This document shows positions 1 through 9,463 of a stretch of DNA of 64,000 nucleotides, piece by piece. The position numbers and the translations under genes were made by a program. The notes under the pieces were generated by a model. The model saw nothing but the letters and a program-made list of their open reading frames with translations, was not told the origin of the DNA and ran no database searches. The number at the start of each line of letters is the position of its first letter. Within the stretch, counting starts at the first letter, position 1. The stretch is from RGIG8244 sp045592785 (GTDB lineage Bacteria > Verrucomicrobiota > Lentisphaeria > Victivallales > UBA1829): the NCBI GenBank assembly GCA_045592785.1, contig JAZNVL010000057.1, positions 1-64,000 on the forward strand. Reading direction: 5' to 3'.

Positions 1-872
1 AAACGGGTCAACCGCCGCAGCAGATACAGCGGATCTTCCCCGCCCCGGAGCATCCGGGCCGCATAATACATAGCCGCATCGGTATCGGAACCGCGCAGGG
101 ATTTGTGCAGGGCACTGATGAGATTGTAATGACCTTCCCGATCCTTGTCGTAAACCGGGGACCGCTGTTGTACGATCTTTGTCAGCCCGGCGGAATCCAG
201 TTCTTTGCCTTCATCGGCGAATGCGATCACACTTTCGATCAGATTGATGAGGTATCTGCCGTCACCATCGGCGAGGGCACACAAGGTGTCCCGTGCCTCC
301 GGCGTGAGGGGCAATGTTTTCTTTGTTTCCTGTTCGGCGCGGAGAATGATCTTTTCCAGCGCGGCACGGTCAAGTGGATTCAATACAAAAACTTTGCAAC
401 GGGAAAGCAAGGCGCTGTTCAGTTCGAAGGACGGGTTTTCGGTGGTGGCTCCCACCAGCGTGACGGTCCCGTTCTCCACATACGGGAGGAACCCATCCTG
501 CTGTGCCCGGTTGAACCGGTGTATTTCATCCACGAAGAGAAGCGTTGCCTGTCCGGTCCGTCTGCGTTTTGCGGCCTCATCGAACGCCTTGCGGAGTTCG
601 GCGATGCCGGAGAACACCGCACTCAATGCCACGAAGTGCATATCGGTATGATTGGCAATGATTCGCGCGAGGGTTGTTTTGCCGCAGCCCGGAGGACCCC
701 ACAGGATGAAACTGGAAAGCCGTTTGGAATCCAGCATTTTCCGGAGCGGGGCGCCGGGCGAGAGCAAATGATCCTGTCCGGCGATCTCATCCAGGTCACC
801 GGGCCGGAGCCGATCCGCCAGCGGACGGCTCAAACGGTCGGCAAAGAGCGACTCCTCTTCGAAGAACGGCAT
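1..872 (-). CDS. rarA: Replication-associated recombination protein A (AAA+ ATPase), 3' end cut by window
   Basis: This is the RarA/MgsA family, a clamp-loader-like AAA+ ATPase that acts at stalled replication forks. The reverse strand reads MPFFEEESLFADRL from an ATG at 872. Walker A (GPPGCGKTT), Walker B (LLFVDEIHRFN) and a sensor-1 segment (GATTENPSFELN) follow in order. The frame stays open to base 1 and ends near HKSLRGSDTDAA, so the C-terminal tetramerisation part lies outside the window. The start codon is three bases past the hisB stop, so rarA is the last visible gene of a putP-hisB-rarA run. Confidence 0.95.
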   Translation of the reverse strand, partial: MPFFEEESLFADRLSRPLADRLRPGDLDEIAGQDHLLSPGAPLRKMLDSKRLSSFILWGPPGCGKTTLARIIANHTDMHFVALSAVFSGIAELRKAFDEAAKRRRTGQATLLFVDEIHRFNRAQQDGFLPYVENGTVTLVGATTENPSFELNSALLSRCKVFVLNPLDRAALEKIILRAEQETKKTLPLTPEARDTLCALADGDGRYLINLIESVIAFADEGKELDSAGLTKIVQQRSPVYDKDREGHYNLISALHKSLRGSDTDAAMYYAARMLRGGEDPLYLLRRLTR

Positions 873-875
873 AGG

Positions 876-1460
876 TCAGAGGGATCCTTTGGTGGAGGGT
901 ACACCTTTGACTCTGGGATCGACTTCCACAGCCTGCGCCAGAGCGCGTGCAAAACATTTGAAGATGGCTTCGAAAATGTGATGCGTTTCTCCGGATTCCA
1001 GGATCCGGATATGCAGGTTCATCCCCGCCTTGTTGCTCAATGCAATGAAAAATTCCCGGAAGAGCGCGGTATCCAGATCCTTGATGTAATCTTTCGGATC
1101 GCCGGGCTTGTAAACCAGATAGGGACGTCCGGAGAGGTCAAGGGCGACCTGCGCCAGCGTTTCATCCATGGGGAGCGTGAAGTTGCCGTACCGGCGGATG
1201 CCGTACTTGTCGCCCAACGCTTTCACAATGGCTTCTCCGAGGGCGAGCCCCATATCTTCCATGGTGTGATGTCCATCGATTTCCAGATCGCCTTTTGCGG
1301 AGACTTCCAGGTCAAAGAGACCGTGTTTTGCAAAAAGCGTGAGCATGTGATCCATGAACGGGATCCCGGTATCGATCACGCTTTTTCCTTCGCCGTCGAG
1401 ATTGATGGCGACACGGATATCGGTTTCCTTTGTGGTACGGATGACTTCAGCGTTTCTCAT
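876..1460 (-). CDS. hisB: Imidazoleglycerol-phosphate dehydratase
   Basis: This stand-alone IGPD (194 residues, the normal length for the monofunctional enzyme) dehydrates imidazole glycerol phosphate to imidazole acetol phosphate in histidine synthesis in the cytoplasm. Both metal-binding signature motifs are present, GHHTMED near residues 63-69 and THHIFEA near 158-164. No phosphatase domain is fused, unlike in E. coli. It sits three bases after putP and three bases before rarA, and no other his gene is in the window, so histidine genes are scattered in this organism. Confidence 0.97.
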   Translation of the reverse strand: MRNAEVIRTTKETDIRVAINLDGEGKSVIDTGIPFMDHMLTLFAKHGLFDLEVSAKGDLEIDGHHTMEDMGLALGEAIVKALGDKYGIRRYGNFTLPMDETLAQVALDLSGRPYLVYKPGDPKDYIKDLDTALFREFFIALSNKAGMNLHIRILESGETHHIFEAIFKCFARALAQAVEVDPRVKGVPSTKGSL

Positions 1461-1463
1461 GGG

Positions 1464-2939
1464 TCATTCTCCCCCTTTGAGTTCTTTCTGCATTTCGTCG
1501 TATTCCGCCAGAATCGCTTCATCCTGCTGGGGTTTGAGCTTGTTCATGATCATGATCACAACGAGACCGGCAATGAATCCGGGCAGGATCTCATACATGT
1601 ATTTGTTCAAGCCCAGGCAGTACCAGGTGACCATGACAACGGTCCCGGCGACCATGCCGCCCAGCGCAGACTGCCAGGATGTCTTTTTGGAATAAAGAGC
1701 CATGATAACGACGGGTCCGAACGCGGCACCGAAACCGCCCCAGGCGAATTTCACGATACCGAAAATGGTGTTGTTGGGGAGTACCGCCAGAAGACCCGCG
1801 ATGGCAGTCATGAGCAGCACGAAGAGACGGCTGACCAGCACCAGTTCTTTCGGGGTGGCATCTTTGCGGACGAGGATCCGGTAGAAGTCTTCCGTCAGAG
1901 TGGAAGAGGAGACCAGCAGCTGGGAGTCGATGGTGGACATGATGGCAGCCAGGATCGCCGCCAGCAGGATCCCGCCGATCCAGGGATTGAACAGGTCACG
2001 CACCATGAAGATGAAGACCTTTTCCGCTTCGCCTGCATCCAGAGAGGGATACATGGGGATCGCCAGTACACCGATCACCACAGCCGCAACCAGGGAGATG
2101 ATGACCCAGATCATGGCAATGACCGTTGTCCGGGGCAGCAGTTTCACGCTCTTGATACTCATAAACCGGGTGAGGATGTGGGGCTGTCCGCAGTACCCGA
2201 GCCCCCAGACAGCACTGGAAAGGATCGCCATGATGGCGAGCGTGCCGAATCCGTTGGGGAAGAGCGAGAGTGTGAGATTGCGTTCCTGACAGACTTCGGA
2301 AAGATTTTTTGCTTCAGGCGTCATGTAAGCCAGGACGGGGACCAGAACCAGTGCGAAGAACATGAGCGCACCCTGGAAGAGGTCCGTCCAGCAAACGGCA
2401 AGATAACCGCCCAGGATCACATAGGCAAGAATGATGATCGTACCGATGATCACGGAGACCGTGAAGTCAAATCCGAACATGGAGTTGAACAGTTTCCCGG
2501 TCGCCACCAGACCGGAAGCGGCGTAGATGGTGAAGAAGATCAGGATCACGGCGGCGGAGACCATCCGGAGCATCCGGGAGGGATCCCGGAAACGGTTGGC
2601 GAAGAAAGAGGACAACGTCATGGCGTTGGTCTTTTCCGTATAGATCCGGAGCCGGGGAGCGATGAAGATCCAGTTGAGGAGTGTCCCGAGAGCCAGCCCG
2701 ATCGCCACCCAGGTTTCTCCCATACCTGCCATATAAATGGCACCGGGGAGCCCCATGAGGAGCCATCCGCTCATATCGCTGGCCTGTGCGGAGAGAGCGG
2801 TGACCCAGCTGCCGACCCCGCGACCGCCCAGCAGGTAATCATCCAGTGATTTGTTTTTCCGGTAGAAGTAGGCTCCGACACCGACCATAAAGAGCAGGTA
2901 CAGCGCGAAAGTGACGTAAGTGGGATTGATCTTGTCCAT
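1464..2939 (-). CDS. putP: Sodium/solute symporter, proline permease type
   Basis: This is a sodium:solute symporter of the SSS family, closest in appearance to PutP, with about 13 hydrophobic segments and 491 residues. The early segment YLLGGRGVGSWVTALSAQASDMSGW is the sodium-binding core typical of PutP-like proteins. The frame stays open upstream to 3134, but the ATG at 2939 is preferred because AGAGGAA precedes it and family proteins begin there. Proline is the best guess for substrate. It leads the putP-hisB-rarA group. Confidence 0.88.
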   Translation of the reverse strand: MDKINPTYVTFALYLLFMVGVGAYFYRKNKSLDDYLLGGRGVGSWVTALSAQASDMSGWLLMGLPGAIYMAGMGETWVAIGLALGTLLNWIFIAPRLRIYTEKTNAMTLSSFFANRFRDPSRMLRMVSAAVILIFFTIYAASGLVATGKLFNSMFGFDFTVSVIIGTIIILAYVILGGYLAVCWTDLFQGALMFFALVLVPVLAYMTPEAKNLSEVCQERNLTLSLFPNGFGTLAIMAILSSAVWGLGYCGQPHILTRFMSIKSVKLLPRTTVIAMIWVIISLVAAVVIGVLAIPMYPSLDAGEAEKVFIFMVRDLFNPWIGGILLAAILAAIMSTIDSQLLVSSSTLTEDFYRILVRKDATPKELVLVSRLFVLLMTAIAGLLAVLPNNTIFGIVKFAWGGFGAAFGPVVIMALYSKKTSWQSALGGMVAGTVVMVTWYCLGLNKYMYEILPGFIAGLVVIMIMNKLKPQQDEAILAEYDEMQKELKGGE

Positions 2940-2987
2940 GATCTGTTCCTCTTGTTTAAGTTTATTGTTTAAAAAGCATACAAGGGT

Positions 2988-3015
2988 AATATAGCCTGAT
3001 TTTATATAAAAACAA
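2988..3015 (-). promoter_or_regulatory. Predicted sigma70 promoter of putP
   Basis: On the minus strand, TTGTTT (3010-3015) is followed by 16 bases and TATATT (2988-2993). The start codon lies about 50 bases downstream. It faces away from the promoter at 3121-3149. Confidence 0.5.
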
Positions 3016-3120
3016 ATGAAAAAAGCAAAAAACTTCGGGAATGACGTGGAATTTTTCTGGATTTTTGTGAAGAAAACAGATGCCGGGCAGACAAAAAAAC
3101 GGAAAAAAACGTCTCCGGAC

Positions 3121-3149
3121 TTGAAAAAAAGCACGAATCATGCTATATT
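3121..3149 (+). promoter_or_regulatory. Predicted sigma70 promoter with extended -10
   Basis: TTGAAA (3121-3126), 17 bases, then TATATT (3144-3149) preceded by TGC. The start codon it serves is at 3228, giving a leader of about 70 bases. Confidence 0.6.
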
Positions 3150-3227
3150 ATGTCCTTTGTGTGCCCCGGTGACAGTTCGCCGGGGGCGGAATCAGAATTT
3201 CTCACATGAAGAGGAAAGAACTTAACC

Positions 3228-4502
3228 ATGAATGACGTCAGAACGTATTCGAAAGCGCAGCTTCAGGAAATGAAAGCCGCACTTGACAAGGAGTATGCCG
3301 CGTTTCAGGCGCAGAACCTGAAACTGGATATGTCCAGAGGAAAGCCCGCAGGGACTCAACTTGATTTGACCAATAAACTCCTGAATACAACACTGACAAC
3401 ATGGACAACCGAAGATGGAATGGATGTCCGCAACTACGGCGGATTGACCGGGATCCCGGAAGCACGGAAACTTTTCTCCGATCTTCTTGATATTCCGGCG
3501 GACCGGATCATCGTCGGGGGCAACTCCTCTCTCAATTTGATGTACGATAATATGGTGCGTCACATGCTTTTCGGGACCCATGGCTGCAAGCCGTGGAGCA
3601 AACTGGAAACGGTGCGCTTCCTGTGTCCGGCACCCGGGTATGACCGTCATTTTGCCATCTGCGAGGAACTCGGGATCGAAATGATCCCGGTGCCCATGAC
3701 GGAAAACGGGCCTGATATGGATATCGTGGAGCAGCTTGCTGCTTCGGATGACAGCATCAAAGGGATCTGGTGTGTACCGTTGTATTCCAACCCGCAGGGA
3801 ATTTGTTACAGTGATGAGACGGTGGATCGTCTTGCCGGGATGAAGGCGGCAGCGGACTTCCGGATCTTCTGGGACAATGCGTACGGGGTACATCATATAT
3901 ACAGCGAACGGCGCGTGAAAGACATCTTTGCGGCATGTGAAACGGCAGGGAATCCGGATCGTGCGTATTACTTCTTCTCCACTTCCAAGATTACGTTCCC
4001 GGGTGCGGGCATATCCATGATCGCATCCAGCCCTGCGAACCTGGAAGAAGTGAAGAAACACATGGGTATCCAGACCATCGGATACGATAAAATCAATCAG
4101 CTCCGCACCGTAGTTTTCCTGAAGGATGCGGAAGGTGTACGCGCTCACATGCGCGCTCTGGCAGAGGAACTGCGCCCGAAATTCGACGTGGTCCTGGAAA
4201 CGCTGGATCGCGAATTGGGCGGTTCCGGTCTCGCCGTCTGGCAGAAACCGGAAGGCGGATATTTCGTGGCGGTGGATACTCTTGACGGCTGCGCCAAGAC
4301 AGTGGTCCGGCTGGCAAAGGAAGCCGGTGTGACCCTGACGGGCGCGGGCGCAACATTCCCCTGCAAGAAAGATCCGCAAGACCGCAACATCCGTCTTGCA
4401 CCCACCTATCCTTCCTACGACGAACTGAAGTTGGCGATCGAACTCTTCTGTATCTGCGTAAAACTTGCCGGAGTGAACAAACTGCTTGAAAAAGCAAACT
4501 GA
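3228..4502 (+). CDS. Aspartate aminotransferase-type PLP enzyme (class Ic, PF12897-like)
   Basis: This is a fold-type I PLP-dependent aminotransferase of 424 residues. The N-terminal segment LDMSRGKPAGTQLDL is the hallmark of the subgroup that includes the Corynebacterium aspartate aminotransferase. The PLP lysine sits in STSKITFPGAG near residue 255, and the substrate arginine region NIRLAPTYPS is near the C-terminus. Transamination between aspartate and 2-oxoglutarate is the likely reaction, though other amino donors are possible. GAGGAAAG precedes the ATG. A weak hairpin (4504-4520) separates it from the next gene. Confidence 0.88.
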   Translation: MNDVRTYSKAQLQEMKAALDKEYAAFQAQNLKLDMSRGKPAGTQLDLTNKLLNTTLTTWTTEDGMDVRNYGGLTGIPEARKLFSDLLDIPADRIIVGGNSSLNLMYDNMVRHMLFGTHGCKPWSKLETVRFLCPAPGYDRHFAICEELGIEMIPVPMTENGPDMDIVEQLAASDDSIKGIWCVPLYSNPQGICYSDETVDRLAGMKAAADFRIFWDNAYGVHHIYSERRVKDIFAACETAGNPDRAYYFFSTSKITFPGAGISMIASSPANLEEVKKHMGIQTIGYDKINQLRTVVFLKDAEGVRAHMRALAEELRPKFDVVLETLDRELGGSGLAVWQKPEGGYFVAVDTLDGCAKTVVRLAKEAGVTLTGAGATFPCKKDPQDRNIRLAPTYPSYDELKLAIELFCICVKLAGVNKLLEKAN

Positions 4503-4541
4503 ACAGACTCTATCGGTCTGAATTTTTATTAAGGAGATCTT

Positions 4542-6824
4542 ATGTCAACAGGTTGGATCATAGCCCTGTGCTGTGTCGGCGCGTACCTCGCGTTCGTTCT
4601 CTTGTTCCCCTATCGTGCTCTCAAACTGCTGGTGTTCATCTTGCGGTACACCTGCTACAATGTCCGGGTCAACGGACAGGAACGTGTGCCGGAGCGCGGC
4701 CCTGCGCTGCTTGCCGCCAATCACGTTTCCATTTTCGACGCTCTGATCCTTATGGGGCTTACCGGACGTCACATCCATTTTCTGATGCACCGTTCGTTCT
4801 ACCGGAAACCGGGTCTGCGCTGGCTGTGCCGCCGGATCGGTGTCATTGAAGTGCCGGAAAGCCGTCATCCGAAGGAAATGCAGGAACTCTTCACCCGCGT
4901 GGAAAATCTTTTGCGCAAGGGCAGACTGGTCTGTATCTTCCCGGAAGGGGAAGTTTCCGGTAACGGTCTGATCCGTCAGTTCAAGAGCGGGATTCCCCGC
5001 ATGGTCCCCCGTGACATCAACGTGCCGGTCCTCCCGGTCCGCCTCGGTCTGATCTGGGGCAGCTTGTTCCACTTTGACAACAAAGGCAAACTGCGTTTTA
5101 TTCTTCCGCGTCAGTTCCCCATGCCGGTTTCTGTTTCGGTGGGCCGCCCTGTGGATCCGGATATTTCCCCCTACAAATTGCGTCAGATCATTTCTCTGAT
5201 GGGTGCGGAAGCGGAAATGGACCCGTTCCCCCACGAACGTCCGATCCATTACAGCTTTGCCCGTTATGCAAAATGGCATCCGTTCAAGATCGTGTATAAA
5301 GACTACAACAGTCCGACAAAGGATTCTCCGGCGTATGAAATGCTGGTGAAATCGTTGCTGATCTCCCAGATCGTGCGGAAAGTTGATACGGAAAACAGTA
5401 AATACATCGGGATCCTCATGCCCAATATGGCGACCACTGCCGCCATTGTCCACGGGGTGTTGTTTGCGGACCGTATTCCTGCGATGATGAACTTCACCGC
5501 CGGACCTGCGGCGCGTGAACATGCCATCAAGAATGCGGGGATCAAGATCATTCTGACCAGCCGCAAGTTTGTGGAAAAACTGGGTTGGGAGATCATGCCG
5601 CAGATGATGTTCCTGGAAGACCTGGCAAAGGACATCACCCCTGCTATGAAGCGGAAAGTCTTCTTTGACTTCCTGTTGCTGCCCACCTCCATTCTGATGT
5701 GGAAATATTCTCCGAAGTCCCGTATCGACCTGCAGAACCAGGCGGTGCTGCTCTTCTCCAGCGGGTCCACCGGGATTCCGAAAGGCATTATGCTGACCCA
5801 TCACAACTTCAACGCCAACTTCTTCAGTTTCTGGCGTAATATCAACTGGACACCGAAAGACCAGCTCCTGGGGAACCTGCCGCTGTTCCATGCCTACGGG
5901 TTCATGGTGGGCTTCGTTCTGCCCAGTATCGTGGGTACCAAAGTGATCTACATCCCGAATCCGCTGGATGCCAAAGGTGTCTGCGATCTCTGCGAAAAGG
6001 AGAAACCCACGCTGATGATGGCGACTCCCACCTTCCTGCAACACTATATGCGCAAGGTGAAACCGGGGCAGTTCGATTCGTTCCGTATGGTGATCACGGG
6101 TGCCGAAAAACTGCGGAAAGATATCGCGGAACAGTTCAAGAGTCTGACCGGTCTTTCCATTGTGGAAGGGTTCGGCTGTACGGAACTTTCCCCCATTGTC
6201 TGTATCAATCTTTCCAGCAACATCTTCATGTTGGGCAAGGAATCCGGTGTACCGGGCAGTATCGGTGCGGCATTGCCGGGGATCCATGTGAAGATCGTGG
6301 ATCCGGAGACCGGGGAGGAACTTCCCGAAGATACTCCCGGCCTCATGCTGGTCAAAGGCGGACTGGTCATGCGCGGTTATCTGAACGATCCGGAAGCCAC
6401 CAACAAGGTGCTGAAAGACGGTTACTATAATACGGGCGACATCGCCTCCATGCGCCCGGACGGCTACCTGACCATTACAGGCCGTCTCGCCCGGTTCAGT
6501 AAGATCGCGGGTGAAATGGTTCCCCACGAACTGGTGGAAATGGCGATCAATGAAGAACTGGAAAGCGAAGACCGTTGCGTTGCCGTCTGCGGTGTGAAAG
6601 ACCCGAGCCGCGGCGAACGTCTGGCTGTGTTCTACTCTACGGATAAACTGGTTCCGGAAGAAATGGTGAAACGGCTGCAGGCACGGGATATGCCGAACCT
6701 GTGGGTCCCGAAAGTCACCGACTTTGTCCGTCTGGAAGCGATCCCGCTCCTTGGCGCGGGAAAAGTGGACCTTCAGAAGCTGAACAAGGAAGAAGTTCCG
6801 AAGCTGGAACAGCAGATGAAGTGA
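4542..6824 (+). CDS. Bifunctional acyltransferase / acyl-ACP (acyl-CoA) synthetase, Aas-like
   Basis: This 760-residue fusion resembles E. coli Aas, which re-acylates lysophospholipids at the inner membrane. Residues 1-35 form a membrane segment. A PlsC-type acyltransferase domain follows, with NHVSIFD (HX4D) and FPEGEVSGNG. After about residue 270 comes an AMP-binding ligase with SSGSTGIPKG, GFGCTELSP and YYNTGDIASM. The order of domains matches Aas. It has a good AAGGAG site and is followed by a strong terminator. Exact acyl donor (ACP or CoA) cannot be decided. Confidence 0.88.
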   Translation: MSTGWIIALCCVGAYLAFVLLFPYRALKLLVFILRYTCYNVRVNGQERVPERGPALLAANHVSIFDALILMGLTGRHIHFLMHRSFYRKPGLRWLCRRIGVIEVPESRHPKEMQELFTRVENLLRKGRLVCIFPEGEVSGNGLIRQFKSGIPRMVPRDINVPVLPVRLGLIWGSLFHFDNKGKLRFILPRQFPMPVSVSVGRPVDPDISPYKLRQIISLMGAEAEMDPFPHERPIHYSFARYAKWHPFKIVYKDYNSPTKDSPAYEMLVKSLLISQIVRKVDTENSKYIGILMPNMATTAAIVHGVLFADRIPAMMNFTAGPAAREHAIKNAGIKIILTSRKFVEKLGWEIMPQMMFLEDLAKDITPAMKRKVFFDFLLLPTSILMWKYSPKSRIDLQNQAVLLFSSGSTGIPKGIMLTHHNFNANFFSFWRNINWTPKDQLLGNLPLFHAYGFMVGFVLPSIVGTKVIYIPNPLDAKGVCDLCEKEKPTLMMATPTFLQHYMRKVKPGQFDSFRMVITGAEKLRKDIAEQFKSLTGLSIVEGFGCTELSPIVCINLSSNIFMLGKESGVPGSIGAALPGIHVKIVDPETGEELPEDTPGLMLVKGGLVMRGYLNDPEATNKVLKDGYYNTGDIASMRPDGYLTITGRLARFSKIAGEMVPHELVEMAINEELESEDRCVAVCGVKDPSRGERLAVFYSTDKLVPEEMVKRLQARDMPNLWVPKVTDFVRLEAIPLLGAGKVDLQKLNKEEVPKLEQQMK

Positions 6825-6853
6825 TCCCCGCCGTTTGATCGGCGAAGAATGGA

Positions 6854-6894
6854 AACGGAATGTGCGGCATTGCGCCTGACACATTCCGTTTTTT
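6854..6894 (+). terminator. Rho-independent terminator
   Basis: Perfect 11-bp stem AACGGAATGTG (6854-6864) with CACATTCCGTT (6880-6890), ending in a run of six T. It closes the aminotransferase/acyltransferase unit. Confidence 0.85.
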
Positions 6895-6958
6895 ATTCTG
6901 TTTGGCAGTATGACAGAGAAAAAGGGCGAAAAAAAGCGTTATATTCCATAAAAAATTC

Positions 6959-6987
6959 TTGCATTTTTTGGAAAAACATGCTATATT
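6959..6987 (+). promoter_or_regulatory. Predicted sigma70 promoter of ackA
   Basis: TTGCAT (6959-6964), 17 bases, TATATT (6982-6987) preceded by TGC. The ackA ATG is 48 bases further on. Confidence 0.62.
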
Positions 6988-7035
6988 GAATGTATTGTTT
7001 TTTTATCTTATAACTAATAAAACAGGAAAGAAATC

Positions 7036-8250
7036 ATGAAAATCCTCGTCATCAACGCAGGCAGCAGCTCTCTCAAATTCACCCTCTTCGAAATGGAAGG
7101 CGCAAACAACAGCGTCCTGGCAAGCGGTCAGGTGGAACGCGTCGGTACGGACCGTCCCAATCTGATCTACAAGCGTCCCGATGGATTCAAAAAAGAATTC
7201 GGTCCGGAAGGCGTGAAGAATCATGCGGATGCACTCCGTGCGATCTGCGGTGAACTGGTGAATGCGGAATACGGCGTTCTGAAAGATCTTTCCGAAGTGA
7301 AAGCCATCGGACATCGCGTACTCCACGGCGGCGAAAAAGTGACCAAGCCGGTGGAAGTGACGGACGAAGTGAAAGCCATCATCCGCGAATGTTTCCCGCT
7401 GGGACCGCTCCACAATCCGGCGAACCTGATGGGTATTGAAGCCTGTGAAGAGATCTTCAAAGGCGTTCCCAACGTCGGCGTGTTTGATACGCAGTTCCAC
7501 CAGACCATGCCGCCGGAAGCATATCTCTATGCGATCCCCTATGACTTCTACAAGGAACACGGCATCCGTAAATACGGGTTTCATGGTACCAGTCATCACT
7601 TCGTCACGCTTTCCACCGCGGAATTCCTGGGGAAAGCTCCCGAAGATGTGACCATCATCACCTGTCACCTGGGCAACGGATGCAGTATGGCGGCTGTGAA
7701 GAACGGCAAGTGTATCGACACCACCATGGGTTTGACTCCGCTGGAAGGTCTCATGATGGGTACCCGTTCCGGCGATATGGACCCGGCTGCTGTGCTTCGT
7801 ATTGCGGAACTGACGGGCAAAACTCCCTCCGAAGTGGACAATCTTCTGAACAAGAAATCCGGTTTGTTTGCCGTGGGCGGCATTGATTCCGGCGACATGC
7901 GTGACATCGTGGCGGCAGCGAAAGACGGCAACGAACGTGCAGCTCTGGCTCTCAAAATGTTTGTCCGCCGCGTAGTGAAATACATCGGTTCTTACTTTGT
8001 GCTGCTGGATGGTGCGGAAGCATTGGTCTTCACCGGCGGGATCGGCGAATACTCTCATGAGATCCGCAAAATGGTTGTGGATGGCCTTGCCTCTCTGAAT
8101 ATCAAAGTGGATGCCGCTGCCAACGACGAATTCCGCGGCAAAAAAGGTGTGATCTCCACCGCAGACAGCGCATGGAAAGCCATCGTTATGCCCACCAACG
8201 AAGAACTCATGATCGCCAAGTCCACCAGAGATGTGCTGAATCTGGCGTAA
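7036..8250 (+). CDS. ackA: Acetate kinase
   Basis: Acetate kinase converts acetyl phosphate and ADP to acetate and ATP, the last step of substrate-level phosphorylation in fermentation. The N-terminus MKILVINAGSSSLKF, the HRVLHGGEK segment, HGTSHHFVT and TGGIGEYS are all family signatures, and 404 residues is standard. No phosphotransacetylase gene is adjacent. AGGAAAG precedes the ATG. It is followed after 28 bases by aroC, so the two are probably co-transcribed. Confidence 0.98.
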   Translation: MKILVINAGSSSLKFTLFEMEGANNSVLASGQVERVGTDRPNLIYKRPDGFKKEFGPEGVKNHADALRAICGELVNAEYGVLKDLSEVKAIGHRVLHGGEKVTKPVEVTDEVKAIIRECFPLGPLHNPANLMGIEACEEIFKGVPNVGVFDTQFHQTMPPEAYLYAIPYDFYKEHGIRKYGFHGTSHHFVTLSTAEFLGKAPEDVTIITCHLGNGCSMAAVKNGKCIDTTMGLTPLEGLMMGTRSGDMDPAAVLRIAELTGKTPSEVDNLLNKKSGLFAVGGIDSGDMRDIVAAAKDGNERAALALKMFVRRVVKYIGSYFVLLDGAEALVFTGGIGEYSHEIRKMVVDGLASLNIKVDAAANDEFRGKKGVISTADSAWKAIVMPTNEELMIAKSTRDVLNLA

Positions 8251-8278
8251 TGAAGCTGTAATATAAGGAGTAACTATC

Positions 8279-9460
8279 ATGTTCGGTAACTCGTTCGGAC
8301 GTCTTTTCAAAATCACATGTTCCGGTGAATCCTATGCCGGCGGTTTCCGCAAGAATCTGCCGATCCCCCCGGAACTGTACGGCGGTCTCGTGACCATCGT
8401 CGATGGTGTCCCGCCGGGAATCAAGATCACCGCTGAAATGATCCAGGCGGAACTGGACAAGCGTAAACCCGGTCAGACTCCGCTGGATTCCCCCCGGAAA
8501 GAAAAAGACCGCGTCTTTATTTTCTCCGGTGTCATGGAAAATGATCTTACCACCGGCGCACCGGTCGCTATGATCATCCCCAATAATGACATTCAGGATG
8601 TCCATATCGATCAGTACCGCGAATACAAAGACCGGATCCGCCCGGGACATGCCGAATACGGCTTCTTCAAGAAGTACGGTGAATACGGTGACTGGGTCGG
8701 CGCAGGACGTGCCAGCGGACGGGAAACAGCCAGTCGTGTGGCTGGCGGTGCGGTGGCGAAAACCATCCTTGCCAATATGGGTATCGATGTTCTGGCGTAT
8801 ACCATCGCCTCCCACGGGTTGAAGATCGATCATGAAGTCACTTACGAAGAAGCGAAAGCGAACTATCGCAAGAACGAGATCAACTGTCCGGACCTGGAAC
8901 TGGCGGAAAAGATGAAGGAAGACGTTCTCAAAGTCAAAGATATCGGGGAAACAGCCGGTGGTATCGTGGAATGTATCGCCCACGGTGTGCCTGCCGGACT
9001 GGGTGAACCTGTGTTTGACAAGATCAACGCCATGCTTGCACATGCCGTCTGCTCCATCGGTGCCATCAAAGGGATCGAGTTCGGTGCCGGTTTCGGTGTC
9101 GCTGATATGCTGGGCAGTGAAAGCAATGACGAAGCGTATGTGGATCCGGAATCCGGCCATGTCCGGTTCAAGACCAACAACGCCGGCGGGATCCTGGGCG
9201 GCATCACCACCTGGGAAGATATCCGTCTTCGTTGCGCCGTGAAACCCACACCCACCGTTTCTGTCCCCCAGGATACCGTGGATATGGGCAAGGTCGCCAA
9301 TACGGTCCTTTCCCCCATTACCCGTCGTGACCCCTCTCTGCTGCCGCGTATCTACCCGGTAGTGGAAGCGATGGTCCGCTGTACGCTGCTGGATGCGATC
9401 TACATGGCGGAAGCCTATTGGAAAGTATCCGGTATCGACGAAAAGTGGAAACGTCTCTGA
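8279..9460 (+). CDS. aroC: Chorismate synthase
   Basis: Chorismate synthase removes phosphate from EPSP to give chorismate, using reduced FMN as a catalyst. Characteristic segments are MFGNSFGRLFKIT, RPGHAEYGFFKKYG and GRASGRETASRVAGGA. The length of 393 is somewhat above many homologues, but the C-terminus is intact. It has a GGAG site. A second shikimate gene, aroQ, is 1.8 kb away in a separate unit. Confidence 0.97.
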   Translation: MFGNSFGRLFKITCSGESYAGGFRKNLPIPPELYGGLVTIVDGVPPGIKITAEMIQAELDKRKPGQTPLDSPRKEKDRVFIFSGVMENDLTTGAPVAMIIPNNDIQDVHIDQYREYKDRIRPGHAEYGFFKKYGEYGDWVGAGRASGRETASRVAGGAVAKTILANMGIDVLAYTIASHGLKIDHEVTYEEAKANYRKNEINCPDLELAEKMKEDVLKVKDIGETAGGIVECIAHGVPAGLGEPVFDKINAMLAHAVCSIGAIKGIEFGAGFGVADMLGSESNDEAYVDPESGHVRFKTNNAGGILGGITTWEDIRLRCAVKPTPTVSVPQDTVDMGKVANTVLSPITRRDPSLLPRIYPVVEAMVRCTLLDAIYMAEAYWKVSGIDEKWKRL

Positions 9461-9463
9461 TCC

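Noticed and set aside
105..2849. 914-codon open frame on the plus strand
   Set aside because: It runs antisense to rarA, hisB and putP, all of which have full family motifs. The translated product shows no recognisable family and has shadow-frame composition.
4545..6884. 779-codon open frame on the minus strand
   Set aside because: Antisense shadow of the Aas-like gene. Long antisense frames are common here because the sense genes use few codons whose complement is a stop.
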